DNA from: Xestospongia bergquistia
Taxonomy: Eukaryota > Porifera > Demospongiae > Haplosclerida > Petrosiidae
Length of the DNA: 64,000 bases
Assembly (NCBI GenBank): GCA_963965975.1
Contig: OZ014411.1
Coordinates: forward strand, 26,894,249 to 26,958,248
Direction of reading: 5' to 3'
Positions 49,301-60,450 of this stretch are shown piece by piece. Numbering within the stretch: the stretch's first letter is position 1; each line of letters starts with the position of its first letter. The translations under genes were made by a program, and so were the position numbers. The notes under the pieces are model-generated. The model did not search any database. It was given only the letters and a program-made list of their open reading frames with translations, and was not told the DNA's origin.

Positions 49301-52300
49301 TAATGTTACTACCTGACATATGGATGTGTTATATAATAGCCTGTAAGTTTGATTTATTGTAGTATAATAAGTAACTATTAATTAATGAAATATGTTTATT
49401 ATCATAGTTTATTTAACTCTTATGTTTCTTATTCCACCTTTATATTTGATGTTACTACCTGACATATGGATGAATTATATAATAGTTGGTAAGTTTAATT
49501 TATTATAGTATAATAAGTAACTATTAATTAATGAAATATGTTTATTATCATAGTTTATTTAACTCTTATGTTTCTTATTCCACCTTTATATTTGATGTTA
49601 CTACCTGACATATGGATGAATTACATAATAGTTGGTAAGTTTAATTTATTATAGTATAATTAGTAACTATTAATTAATGAAATATGGTTATTGTCATAGT
49701 TTATTTAGTCCTTTCTTTTCTATCTCTACATTTATATTTGATATTACTACCTAACATATGGATGTTTTATATAATAGCCTGTAAGTTTGCTTTATTATAG
49801 TATAATAATTAACAAAATATAGTTATTGTTATAGTTTGTTTAATCCTTTGTTACTTTCTCTATGTTTATATTTCATGTTATTACCTGACATATGGATATC
49901 TTATATAATAGCCTGTAAGTTTAATTTATTGTAGTACCTATTAATTAAAGAAATATGGCTATTGTCATAGTTAGTTTAATGTTTTTGTCTTCTTTTCCAT
50001 CTTTATATTTAACGTTACTACCCGACATTTTGATGAATTATATAATAGTTGGTAAGTTTGATTTATTGTAGTATAATAAGCAATTATTAATTAATAAAAT
50101 ATGGTTATTGTCATAGTTTATTTAGCTCTTTTGTTTCTTTATTTACCTTTATATTTGATGTTACTACGTGACAAATGGATGAATTATATAATAGTTGGTA
50201 AGTTTGATTTATTGTAGCATAATAAGTACCTATATTAGTTAAAGAAATATGGATATTGTCATAGTTTTTTAACACTTTTGTTTCTTTCTTTACCTTTACA
50301 TTTGATGTTACTACCTATCGTATCGATGTATTATATAATAGTCGTAAGTTTGATTTATTGTTGCAAAATAAGTAACTATTTATTAATGAAATATAATTAT
50401 GATCATACTTAGTTTAACAATTTTGTTTCCATTACTACCTTTATATTTGATGTTACTAACTGACATATGAATCTGTTATATAATAGTTGGTAAGTTTGAT
50501 TTAATTGTAGTATAATAAGTAACTATTAATTAATGAAATATGTTTATTGTCATAGTTTGTTTAACAATTTTGCATCTCTCTCCATGTTTATATTTCATGT
50601 TATTACCTGACATATGGATATCTTATATAATAGCCTGTAAGTTTAATTTATTGTAGTACCTGTTAATTAAAGAAATGATATTTTTTAATATTTTTGTCTC
50701 CTTTTCCACCTTTATATTTGATGTTACTACCTGACATATGGATGTGCTATATAATAGCGGGTAAGTTTGATTTATTGTAGTATAATAAGTAACTATTAAT
50801 TAATGGCATATCTATATTGTCATAGTTTGTTTACTTCTCTCTCTATGTTTATATTTGATGTTAATACCTGACATATGGATGTGTTATATAATAGTTGGTA
50901 AGTTTGATTTATTGTAGTATAATAAGTAACTATTAATTAATAAAATATGGCTATTGTCATAGTTTGTTTAACAATTTTTTTATATCTCCATTTTTATTTT
51001 TGATGTTACTACCTGACATATGGATATGTCATATAATAGCAGGTAAGTTTGATTTATTATAGTATAATAAGTTACTATTAATTAATGAAATATGGTTATT
51101 GTTATAGTTTGTTTAAAATTTTTTTTCTATCTATATGTTTATATTTGATGTTACTACCTGACACATGGGTCTTTTATATAATAGGAGGTAAGTACTTTAC
51201 TGTAGTGTAATAGGTCACTATTAATTAATAAAATATGCATGACTATTGTCATAGTTTGTTTAACAATTTTTTTATATCTACATCATTATTTTGATGTTAC
51301 TACCTGACATGTGGATGTATGATATAATAGCAAGTAAGTTCGTTTTATTGTATTATAATAAGTAACTGTTAATTATGAAATACTTTTCTTATCATAGTTT
51401 GTTTAACAATTTTTTTATATCTCCATTTTTATTTTTGATGTTACTACCTGACATATGGATCTATTATATAATAGGAGGTAAGTTTTACTTATTGTAGTAT
51501 AATAAGTACCTTTTAATTAATAAATTATGTAATTGTCATAGTTTGTTTAACTTTTTGTTCCTGAAACAAATGCTATACACTTTTGATGTTTACGGTAATA
51601 TCATAATAATTAGAGTAGATGTTTGTTATATATTTAAATATATCATGATGAAGTAATCCATAAAATATATTGACTATACATATATTATGTACTGTAGTTA
51701 GTAATTTACATCAAAGTCAATACCAAACAGTATAATTTAGGCAATGGTGGAAAGTGCTTTGTTTGTTACTACAAGTGATATGGCTTGAATAACAAACTTA
51801 TGGACCACTAGTCTAAGCGTAGAACTGAACTCATCATATTTCCAGTTTGGTCTTCATTTGACTAAACAAATTGTACTCTATGGTATTTTTCATATATAGC
51901 TTCAAATATACAAACCACTTATACCATAGTCTAATGTGGTTATTGTATATATAATATATATATGTATTTATTAAGTGTTCATATTTTGGGGGTGGACAAT
52001 TTTATAATATATTGTTATAATGCTTACTTCAATCTTTTATATTCTCTCTTGTCTAGAAAATGGGATTAAGAGGTCAGTACTGACTGTCTCATATAATTCG
52101 TATCGTATCGTTTTGTATTAACACAACCAACAAAATTTCTGTCCATTATGAAAGTATATAGTTAGTTATAATCTGAGTGTTGTAATAATTGAAATATTTT
52201 TACAACACCTGTATAATTTAACTATTTATATTAAAGTATGTCTGAAGATTAAGTTGTTAATCATTTGTCAATATTACGTGTACATTTAAATCTATTTCAG

Positions 52301-55300
52301 TTACAAGTGATATATTCCAAATAGCTAGTAACTATAGCTAGATGTATAATATTTTCTGTCAATGTATTATTTGACTTGTCTGTCACTCTTGCTTGCCTAT
52401 CACCTTAATTCTTTAAAGATCTTGAAGATGAACAACATACACTCAAAAAGACTAGTAATGGTATAGAAAGTAAAGTTTCAGAGAAAGTACAGAAGACAGA
52501 AACTACTTCTTTCAGTTTACAACTGGGTAAGAGAGACATACCGATTGAGCTTCAACAAAGCTTTTTTTTGAAAGGTAACATGTGTGTGTGTGTGTGTGTG
52601 TGTATTACTGTGTAACAATGGTACTTATCATTATGCCATACTGTTACTAGCATTAGACTTAGCAGTCATATCAAAGGCTCAGGATTTGTTAACTAATGAA
52701 GAACTGGAAAAAACACAAACAAAGACCAGAGAAGAAGAGTCTACACTGTCTAACAAAGAAAGAAAAGGTATGTTAACAACTGATATTAATCTTGTGATTA
52801 CTTTTGTAATATAAGAATTGAAGGATCAGTTAGAGGATCCATTTGAAGATGACCATGATATATTTCTTTCATCTACTAGTAAATGTAAGTTTTATTATAC
52901 AGGTATATATTACTAATGTGTTTTTCATAGTTACTGAATTGTCTGTTGATCAACAAAATACAGAGCATGATGCATTGATTTCACAGCTAAAAGAGAAAGA
53001 CAAACAAATTAAGAAGTTACAACAACATTTGAAAGGTAATAGATATTGCTGATAATTGTTACTTATTGCTATATGAAGTTCTGTGTATACTATATCTGTA
53101 TAATGTTTCTACATAGAAATGAAACAAACAAAAGTTAAAGATTTAAATTTTTATCTGAATCAAATGGAAGGTATAACAAATAGACAAAATATTATTTTAT
53201 ATATATACATGTATATACTTTCTTTTAATCATTCATATGATTTTATGTGGCTCACTATAGACAATCTTGAAGGTGTTATTCCAGCTGGAGACACACTTTT
53301 TCTTCTCCGAGGAAGTAGTCAGTCTCAATTTTTTAACTGGGAGAAATATGGATTGTCCTTATCTGCACCAGAAGGAATACTACCTCCATCAGAGACTTGT
53401 GAAGTGACTATCACTGCTCTTGCTGGAGGAGAATTTGAATTCCCTAAAGGCAGTGAGATTGTCAGTGCTGTTTATGCCATTTCTATTTCAAAGCCACTAC
53501 TAAAACCACTCACTATCAATATACAACATTGTGTAGCACTAGAGACACCAGAACAATGTAATTCTCTTCAGTTTGTGAGAGCACCACTCAATAATGGGAT
53601 ACCTCCTTATAAGTTCAAATGTTTTCCAGGAGGACATTTTACACCAGGAAGTCAATATGGCTCTATTTCTTGCCTTCAATTTTGCGAGTTTGGTATTGTA
53701 ATGAAAGGAGACGAAGGAGAAGAAGATAACACATCAGGTGAGGAAGATGGTAGCTCACAGGAGAATGAAGACCCTCCTAACAATGAAGATAGGGAAACAG
53801 ATAACGACATGGATCAACTACCAAATGACAATAGTCTGGAACATTCTGAAGGTATCTATCAATATAGCTACCCATTTATAAAATATAGCTAGCCATTTAT
53901 AAAAATAAGAAAGTGATGATTCATCAAATTGAAATGTATTGTCTATACTATAGAAACAGAAAAGAGGGAAAATGACGAAGTCCACCCTAAATTGATAATG
54001 GGAGAAAATGGTAAAAGAGAAGAAGAAGAAGGGGGACAAGAAGAGGATGAAGAAGGAGACAGAGGTGGAGAATACAATGAAAGTATAGGAGAAGAGCCTA
54101 AGAGTAAGAATGAAGGAGATCAACATCAGTTAGAAGATCAGAGAGTGGGAGAGGAAGAACAAGAATTTATTACAACACAAGAGGGTGAGAATTCAATAAT
54201 ACAATAATTAAGAAAACAAATATCATAGCTGATCAAAAACTATTGACTAAAATTATAACTATGTGCTCTTTATTTTGTGTATGTTGTTATTTTATATCTA
54301 GAATCAGAAAATGTACAAGACAAAGTTCATCCTAAGCCCCCTAAGCCACTTCCAAGGACTCGCAATTTTATAAAGAATGAAGGAAATGTGGAAAGTGATG
54401 AAGTTCATCTCAAACCATTAAAAATAATTAGTGCATCACCAAAGGGTACATAACATTAGTAACCTTCATAACTATTGCACATTTCAGCTTCTACTAAATC
54501 TATTAAAAAGGCTGACATTCTTTATTTCTGTAAAGTTTACTATGAAGAAAAAGCTATGTTGCAATGGCAGGTGATGTTAACAGTTGTGAGACGTCTCAAT
54601 GTACTTTTACAAGTAATGTTATTGTGTATTAATACATTAAATATTTAATGTAATTATTTTAGTACATGGAATTAAAACATCCTAATGCTGAGGAAGGTCA
54701 GACACTGAATGATTTAAAACTGTTACAAGATAGCATTGAATTTGACTTCAGTCAGAGAGCTCCTCAAGGATGGAGAGTCTTGCCTCAAATAGAGCCTGGC
54801 ATGGTGAGAAAGTTTCTCTTTAGTAAACAGCTGCTAGTAGAATATTACTAATTTTTTTCAGCTATCCTATACCTCTATTTACAAATTTGGAAGTACTGAT
54901 CATCCTCTGCCTCCATCTTGTTTGGTAGACGTATTTGCAGATCAAAAACCCGATACAGAAGAGGTACTCTATTATGATGTTCCAGTACTAGGAATTAAAC
55001 CACAGTACAAAATACGCATTACTCGATCTCTTAGGCCTTTAGCAGGCGCTGTTTCAATATCTGTGAAAAGTAAGGGAAACATTTTACATATAGATCTGTT
55101 CATGTGTGCATTATCCAGAAGATGTACAGTCAACTGGTGATGTTGAAAAAGTTAAGAAAGAGATACAGAAAGTTCTTAAACAGTGCTTCTCAAAATTAGA
55201 CATTTTGTTGAGAGAATCTTTACAGCAAATTGCTACAGATATGTTTTCTGCTGGTTTAGTGACACAGACCACCCAAAATGAACCAAATGTATCGAAAGTT

Positions 55301-55492
55301 ATGAAAGAATTTACATCAGGCATGGAGTTTATTAGTGATTGTCAGGAATTAGTAGAATATTGTAAATTATTTTTACGTATTTTAGCTCAACAAGGTGGTC
55401 CATTTAAAAGAGCTGCTGATAAAATAGCTCAAGAATGGACTACTAATATAGAAAAAGTACTGAAAGTGAATTTGGAATTTAATATTGAGTAA
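39145..55492 (+). CDS. ZU5-UPA protein with N-terminal coiled coil; microexon array in first coding intron
   Basis: Fourteen exons keep one frame (784 aa without microexons): 39145-39183, 52057-52072, 52419-52574, 52666-52767, 52816-52884, 52931-53035, 53117-53170, 53261-53851, 53954-54184, 54302-54445, 54488-54612, 54663-54803, 54862-55069, 55119-55492. The N-terminus is charged and coiled-coil-like (about residues 14-180). A ZU5 domain follows (about 188-310, GDTLFLLRGSSQ, LSAPEGILPPSETCEV). Next are an acidic linker (about 311-500), a UPA-like region (about 503-660, ADILYFCKVYYEE, PQGWRVLPQ), and a C-terminal helical module (about 665-784). ZU5-UPA pairs occur in UNC5, PIDD and ankyrins; here an immune or signalling scaffold is inferred. 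Exon 1b ends and exon 2 begins in phase 0, and the roughly 12.9-kb intron between them holds the triplet array. Exon 2 has its own ATG (52060) as a possible alternative start. Confidence 0.8.
39184..40530. other. First part of the large intron before the array
   Basis: No coding exon seen. A (TA)n microsatellite lies at about 40330-40382. Confidence 0.6.
42600..44085 (+). repeat. Higher-order duplicated block in the array (partner 45456-46940)
   Basis: Eleven consecutive units recur at an offset of 2856 bp with near-identical sequence. Two of the eleven triplets differ between copies: CTG (43365) against TTG (46211), and AAG (44073) against GAG (46929). Confidence 0.85.
45456..46940 (+). repeat. 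Higher-order duplicated block, second copy
   Basis: Partner of 42600-44085. Two-base units (TG) at 43211 and 46067 were copied with the block. Confidence 0.85.
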
Positions 55493-57289
55493 TTATTTAA
55501 TATGTTATAGAGAGAGTTACATGTACAGACAATCCATTATCATAATTATTATATATTTTATTACAGACTTTGTTCTGCTTCTATGATATTATTGAATTAC
55601 TTATTCAACACTGAAAAAAGTAGTATGTCATTTTAACAACTAATTCATGTCTTACATAGATGGATTACTATGGAATATAGAATTCTTGTGAATTGCTCAC
55701 TGTATAATTGGTTGCTATGTTGTACATTTACATGCCAACAAGTTATAATTTACATAAATTTTAAGATTCCATAGTAATCCACCCATGTAAAGTACAAATT
55801 AGTTGTTAAAATGACATGTTAATTTTTACTGTGATATGTACTTAAGGTGAAAGGGTATATGCACAGATAATAGTATTGCTTTTGTCTGTGACTTATGAAT
55901 CTCCTTAATATGAAAGTGATGAGTATATCTCTGTAACTACCCAAATCAACATCACTGAGTATGTCACAGTGCCCAAAGTAAACAAACTCCTGTCCAATCA
56001 CTGCTAGCAATGTTTAGTCTCGTTCCCAGAATCACCACCACCTAACCGTCAAGAAACCTTTGAGTATTGTCTGGGTTGAGACTCAGTAAGTAATGCTGAA
56101 CTAAAGATTTAACATTAATTTTAACAAGTATAATTTAAAAGCCAGAAAGATATTGAATAGCTGAGTAACTTATGTAATGCAATGAAGTATTTTGCATCCA
56201 CCATTTTATTCTATGTGAGTGTGACATGATGTACATTAAACCAGCAATATTGTGACATTCTCAACTAAATTTGATACAATTAACACTGAATTATACAACT
56301 TTATGTAATATCTCAATATAGATGCCTAATGGTGCCACAAGGTGTCTTTTTAAGTTTAAAGGAACATCACTCCAACTGATTTTTCTATCTGAGTAAGGTG
56401 TGTTGACTTTGCTACTTGTCAGTATTATAGATTAGGCCACACACTCATCTGTTGTACTATAAACAAAACAATGAATACTATATTTCCAGTACTAAACAGA
56501 GGAAAGATTTGTTGGAAGCCCTTTCTTAGATTTGTATTTGTGCCTTCAATCGTGGATTCCAAAACTGTTCACTCTATATCTCTGTAGACAATCTCTCTTA
56601 GTGCTAACTATTGCAAATATACATTCCAAAAAGTTGTATGTAGGGGTGTGACTTGAATACTGGAATCTGATTTGCTCAAACGATTTTGCTGTCACTATGA
56701 AAAATTATATATTTCCTAAACATTTCCATGAGAAAAATCTTTGTGGAAATACAATAGCCAAAATTTCATTCAAATTTCCATAAAGAATTTTGAAATTTTC
56801 TTAAGTTTCCTCTCATTAGGAAACATTAGATTTCTGAACAAAATTCTATAGAAAATACACAAGTTTCTGATATAGCTTCCATCTGGAAACACAATTGAAT
56901 GACAATATAAAGTACTACTACATAACCACGAGAAATTATTGCACAAATTCTGAAATTTAACTGATTTCTAAGTTCATTTTTTAATTAAGACATTGACTTC
57001 ACATAATCATAAGCTGCAATGTTTAGAAAAATAGTTCTGAGGAATTTAATCAATTAATAAATACGTGGCACAGTAATAAGGATAACTTTCTCGGACACTT
57101 TGTAATGTGACTCAAACAAAAAAACGAAAATAAACGTTCAATAGATATTAGAGTAATAGTTAGTACAAGTCATCCATTATTCTGCAATGAAGTTCTTATT
57201 TCAATCTTACAGTGTCCACAGAAAGTGTGCTCGAATAAGACAAAAGTCACTATCACTAGCTATTGTATATATATAATTATGTTTCACAG
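55493..57289. other. Intergenic region after the ZU5-UPA gene
   Basis: Contains the foldback element at 55625-55817. The stretch 56690-56830 is rich in AAATTTCC/GGAAATTT motifs. No gene is supported. Confidence 0.5.
55625..55817. mobile_element. MITE-like foldback element with ~50-bp inverted ends
   Basis: The left end starts ATGTCATTTTAACAACTAAT and reaches TGGATTACTATGGA at about 55674. The right end (55768-55817) is its reverse complement with a few mismatches. Total 193 bp with a ~93-bp middle and no coding capacity. No target-site duplication is obvious. Confidence 0.75.
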
Positions 57290-57389
57290 ATCCTGCTGAT
57301 CCTCCCATTCTCAATGAATATTTGTGGGTTGTTTTTTGGCGGGCTGAGACTCCTTGCTTCCAGACTCCATAGCTTTGCTTCTGTGTCGA

Positions 57390-58706
57390 AAACAAAACAT
57401 TCTATGATTACTAAGGTGACAGTAATCCCATCATCTCCTCGGAAGAAGAGTTGTCGTTTATTTAATTTTACCGATGATTAAACCGTCTTCGAGGGTCAGT
57501 TAACTGAACCACCTCGATTGGTAAAAGAAGTCAATTGTAAAGAAAGGGACTCAATTAGCGATCAAATCTTCAATTGTGATGAATCACAAATCGAAGAGGA
57601 CGATCTACAATTGAGCATAAGCACTAAATACAATTCGATCAGTTTCAACCAGACTCCCCGTCTCAAGTTCCTAGTTATGGCTGTCAAACTAGTACCAGGA
57701 CTGAAAATGATGATTTAATAACAAGTGGTATGTTGCTAAGTATAAATAAAATGTATTAAACAGCCTATTTGTCTTACCTGCATAATTACTTAATTTGTTG
57801 GAATGTATATTTAATTAACAGCTTTCATAGTGAGTAGTTATTTCCCTTGCTACATGTAATTATATATAGTTGTTCATAGAGTTAATTAAGAAACATAGCT
57901 TAAGTTCATACTTCATGTTCAATAAGTTAGAGATAACTATATATAATACTTATATAGAACTTTTGACAAAATTAGTGAGAGTTGGAATATAATTGTGAAC
58001 ATTTAAGAAGATAGATGGAAGAATATTTACAGGAAATTAAAAGACATCAAGAAAGAGATTTTGACCATAATAAACATTCTCTTTAAATTGTCAAGCCTAC
58101 AACAGAACTTAGGGTAAATTCTTTCATTTATAGTTGATATATTAATTATGGAATGCTGTTATTAAAGTGTACAAGTCTATTGAAGGGTGTGATGATTTTG
58201 ATAATAATAATCTGTGAGAGTTTAAGTTGTAAATTATTATCTGTAAAGTTAATGTGATAGATTTCTTACTTTATAACAAATCAATAAAGTGTAAAGGCAA
58301 TCAGACAATACTAAAAAGATCACAGAGGTAAAAGGAAAGGGTTTGACAGGAATAATTTAGGGTGAGTTCTTAACCATAGTTATTCTCTGATTAATTACTT
58401 ATTATAAATAGTGGCTGCTCAAGTGTACTTCACTAGTCTGGCAGTTTGATGTAAAATGAGCAACACAGATGTTTATATCCAAAAAAAGGAAAGAGAATAG
58501 ATTGTTACACGTAATTGTTTGCTCATGTTATTATTATTATTGTAGTCATTATCACATCACCATAAGTCATCATGGGATAAGAGTGCTCTTAAAAGAATGG
58601 ATGCTATGACTACAAATGATAGAAGGAACTGTCTCTCGTATCTTGTCCCAGAACTGATTAGTTTGGAATATAGTGAAACTGAGCTATACAACGGAAAAGA
58701 AGATTA
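57390..58706 (+). pseudogene. Unrecognised multi-exon gene relic
   Basis: A long coding-like segment (about 57400-57728) reads KVTVIPSSPRKKSCRLFN, meets a TAA at about 57479-57481, continues open as VFEGQLTEPPRLVKEV..., then needs a frame change near 57640 to reach DSPSQVPSYGCQTSTRTEND and a GTATGT donor. Later pieces are EEYLQEIKRHQERDFDHNKH (about 58015-58085, then TAA) and a clean last exon after TTGTAG at 58546, SLSHHHKSSWDKSALKRMD... to TAA at 58704-58706. The splice-bounded pieces look genuine, but the lesions suggest decay. No domain was recognised. Confidence 0.35.
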
Positions 58707-59497
58707 AGGTCAGACTGTTGCCTTGGAGGAGTGAGGTGACATTATTTTATGAGTATGGACTAAAAGCACTTCACTTAACGTCTTGCAAAGGCTAAATGAT
58801 GATGTTCTAGCATCTAGTTGGACTACCATCTGATCAACATTGTCCAGAAAATGAAAACTGCCAACATGAGCATTCAATTGAATGAAAGTGAGACAAGTTA
58901 TCATTGATACTGTTACCTTTGTGTTTATATTGCTTATTTTATATATCACTTATCACAAAACCATGATCATATTTATTTACCTATTACTATTGTATCTTTT
59001 TATTTCAATAATTGAAATCTTTGGAATGTTGATAATTCAAATAAATTTACATTATGTATACATGAAATATGAAGTTATAGAAACACTGTGGAATCTTCAA
59101 ATTTCATCATAAGTTTCTATTAAATGAAATTATGCCGTGTACAAAATTTCCAATCATAAGAAATCACTAAGTTTCCTTGTAAAAGAAACGCATATTAAAC
59201 TTGATGAAAATATGACATTTCTATACAGAATTCCATAATAGGAATTATTTTTTTGACACAGTGTGTGCTGTACGAATATATAAGTGCTGGACATAGTTAT
59301 ATCAATAATTTCACGTAGCCAGTCGTGTGGGAAAGAAGTAGCCGAATTTCTTCACTTTATTTAGTGACGTATTTTAACGACAATATGAGGTTACTCTGTA
59401 TTTTGTACAGAGCAAACTTTCTTTGACAATAATATAGTCCTAATTAGACTATTTACTATTGTCAAAATGATTATGACAATTGTTCTTATAACTTTAG
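58707..59497. other. Intergenic region
   Basis: A hydrophobic 76-codon open frame (58882-59112) is present but has no other support. AT-rich, with TTTCC/GGAAA stretches like those at 56.7-56.9 kb. Confidence 0.4.
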
Positions 59498-60410
59498 GAC
59501 AGTTCTAATTGTAACAATTTCATTTATACTGTGTTTGATAATACCTCTTCGTACTATCGTCACTCTCTTAAAACTTGATTACGTATACAAAGTGAGTATT
59601 GATATCACTCTACTGAATCCTGGCAATGAAATCAATATTTCTAGCCCTATAGCCCTATGCATATTAGGACACGAATGACTCATATTTATAACTTCATCAT
59701 CTGGGTATTAGGGAGTTTGATAGCACATTCATTATTCAATGAAATGAAGTCATACATGAAAATTACTGTAGCATTAAGAAATGTCACCATTTTGTCAGTG
59801 CTTGGTAACATCCTGTCTTTCATTGTTATCGTATTCTATTCGCAGTTTGCTATGAAGTTTGGATGTTTATCTATATCTTTGTTTCATATGCAGTATCTTG
59901 TGTTGTTGTCATTCAACTTACAATGGCCATGTCATTCCTTGTTGTGATAACTCACTCCATACACCAGGTTGTGTTCTTAATACAGAATGCAGGCAAGGAA
60001 GTTTGTCCTTGTAATGTACCTTTAGAACAATTTCTGTTTCATTTATATAATAATGGATTTTTTAAAATTCATCATGTTTGTTCATCTTACATCCATGGTA
60101 ATCACTGCTGTCTTCATTGGAGGTATTTCTAAGGACTGGAGGATTGAGAAATATGGGATTGTGCTCCTTGGTGTTGCAGAACTATTGTATAGAGGGTATG
60201 CTCTATATTGTTATAATAGACTTTATACTGTACACAAACCTATGTCTGATCAGGTAAATAAAAAATGCCTTTGAAAATGTTGTTGAAATTGAAATATTAT
60301 ATGCCAATCAATAGGCTCATTAACATCAAAGATGCAAGAGTACAATTTTGTAGATGGCAAAGAGTCAAATGATGACATCAGCATCTTATACTCTACTCGT
60401 GAAAGTATAG
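59498..60410 (+). pseudogene. Multi-pass membrane protein fragment
   Basis: Several hydrophobic exons lie in order: TVLIVTISFILCLIIPL (59498-59591, GTGAGT donor); FIIWVLGSLIAHSLF and ILSVLGNILSFIVIVFYSQ (about 59672-59845); then FIYIFVSYAVSCVVVIQL (about 59866-59930); and HLTSMVITAVFIGGISKDW with YGIVLLGVAELLYRGYALY (60053-60254, GTAAAT donor). A hydrophilic exon follows (60315-60410, SKMQEYNFVDGKESNDD). At least four membrane helices are suggested, but the frame changes between the pieces without clean introns, so I judge it broken or mis-modelled. Family not recognised. Confidence 0.4.
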
Positions 60411-60450
60411 GTTGTATTAAATATGTGTGAATTATAAATATATTTCATAG

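Larger units (their letters stand above)
40530..51565 (+). repeat. Array of 76 about-145-bp units, each a candidate single-codon microexon
   Basis: Spacing between triplets is mostly 142-147 bp (range 113-156). Each unit reads: TTGTCATAGTTTGTTTAA, a T/C-rich stretch, GATGTTACTACCTGAC, about 22 bases without AG, TATAATAG, three bases, GTAAGTTTGATTTATTGTAG. By hand count, the triplets are TTG 22, GAG 12, CCT 9, AAG 6, CGG 5, TGG 5, CAG 4, CCA 2, GGA 2, TCA 2, and CTG, TTT, CAA, TAG once each; three units have only two bases (43211, 46067, 50342). First triplet 40744, last 51475. A decayed unit precedes the first (CAA at 40600, donor ATAAGT). The frame and splice signals fit microexons; expression is not shown. 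Confidence 0.85.

Noticed and set aside
40530-51565. CRISPR-like array (regular repeats with variable element)
   Set aside because: The unit is about 145 bp with a 3-bp variable site, the genome is eukaryotic and there are no cas genes. Splice-site logic explains the layout better.
58882-59112. 76-codon hydrophobic open frame as a small membrane protein
   Set aside because: AT-rich DNA often gives hydrophobic frames; no homologue in the window and no splice support.
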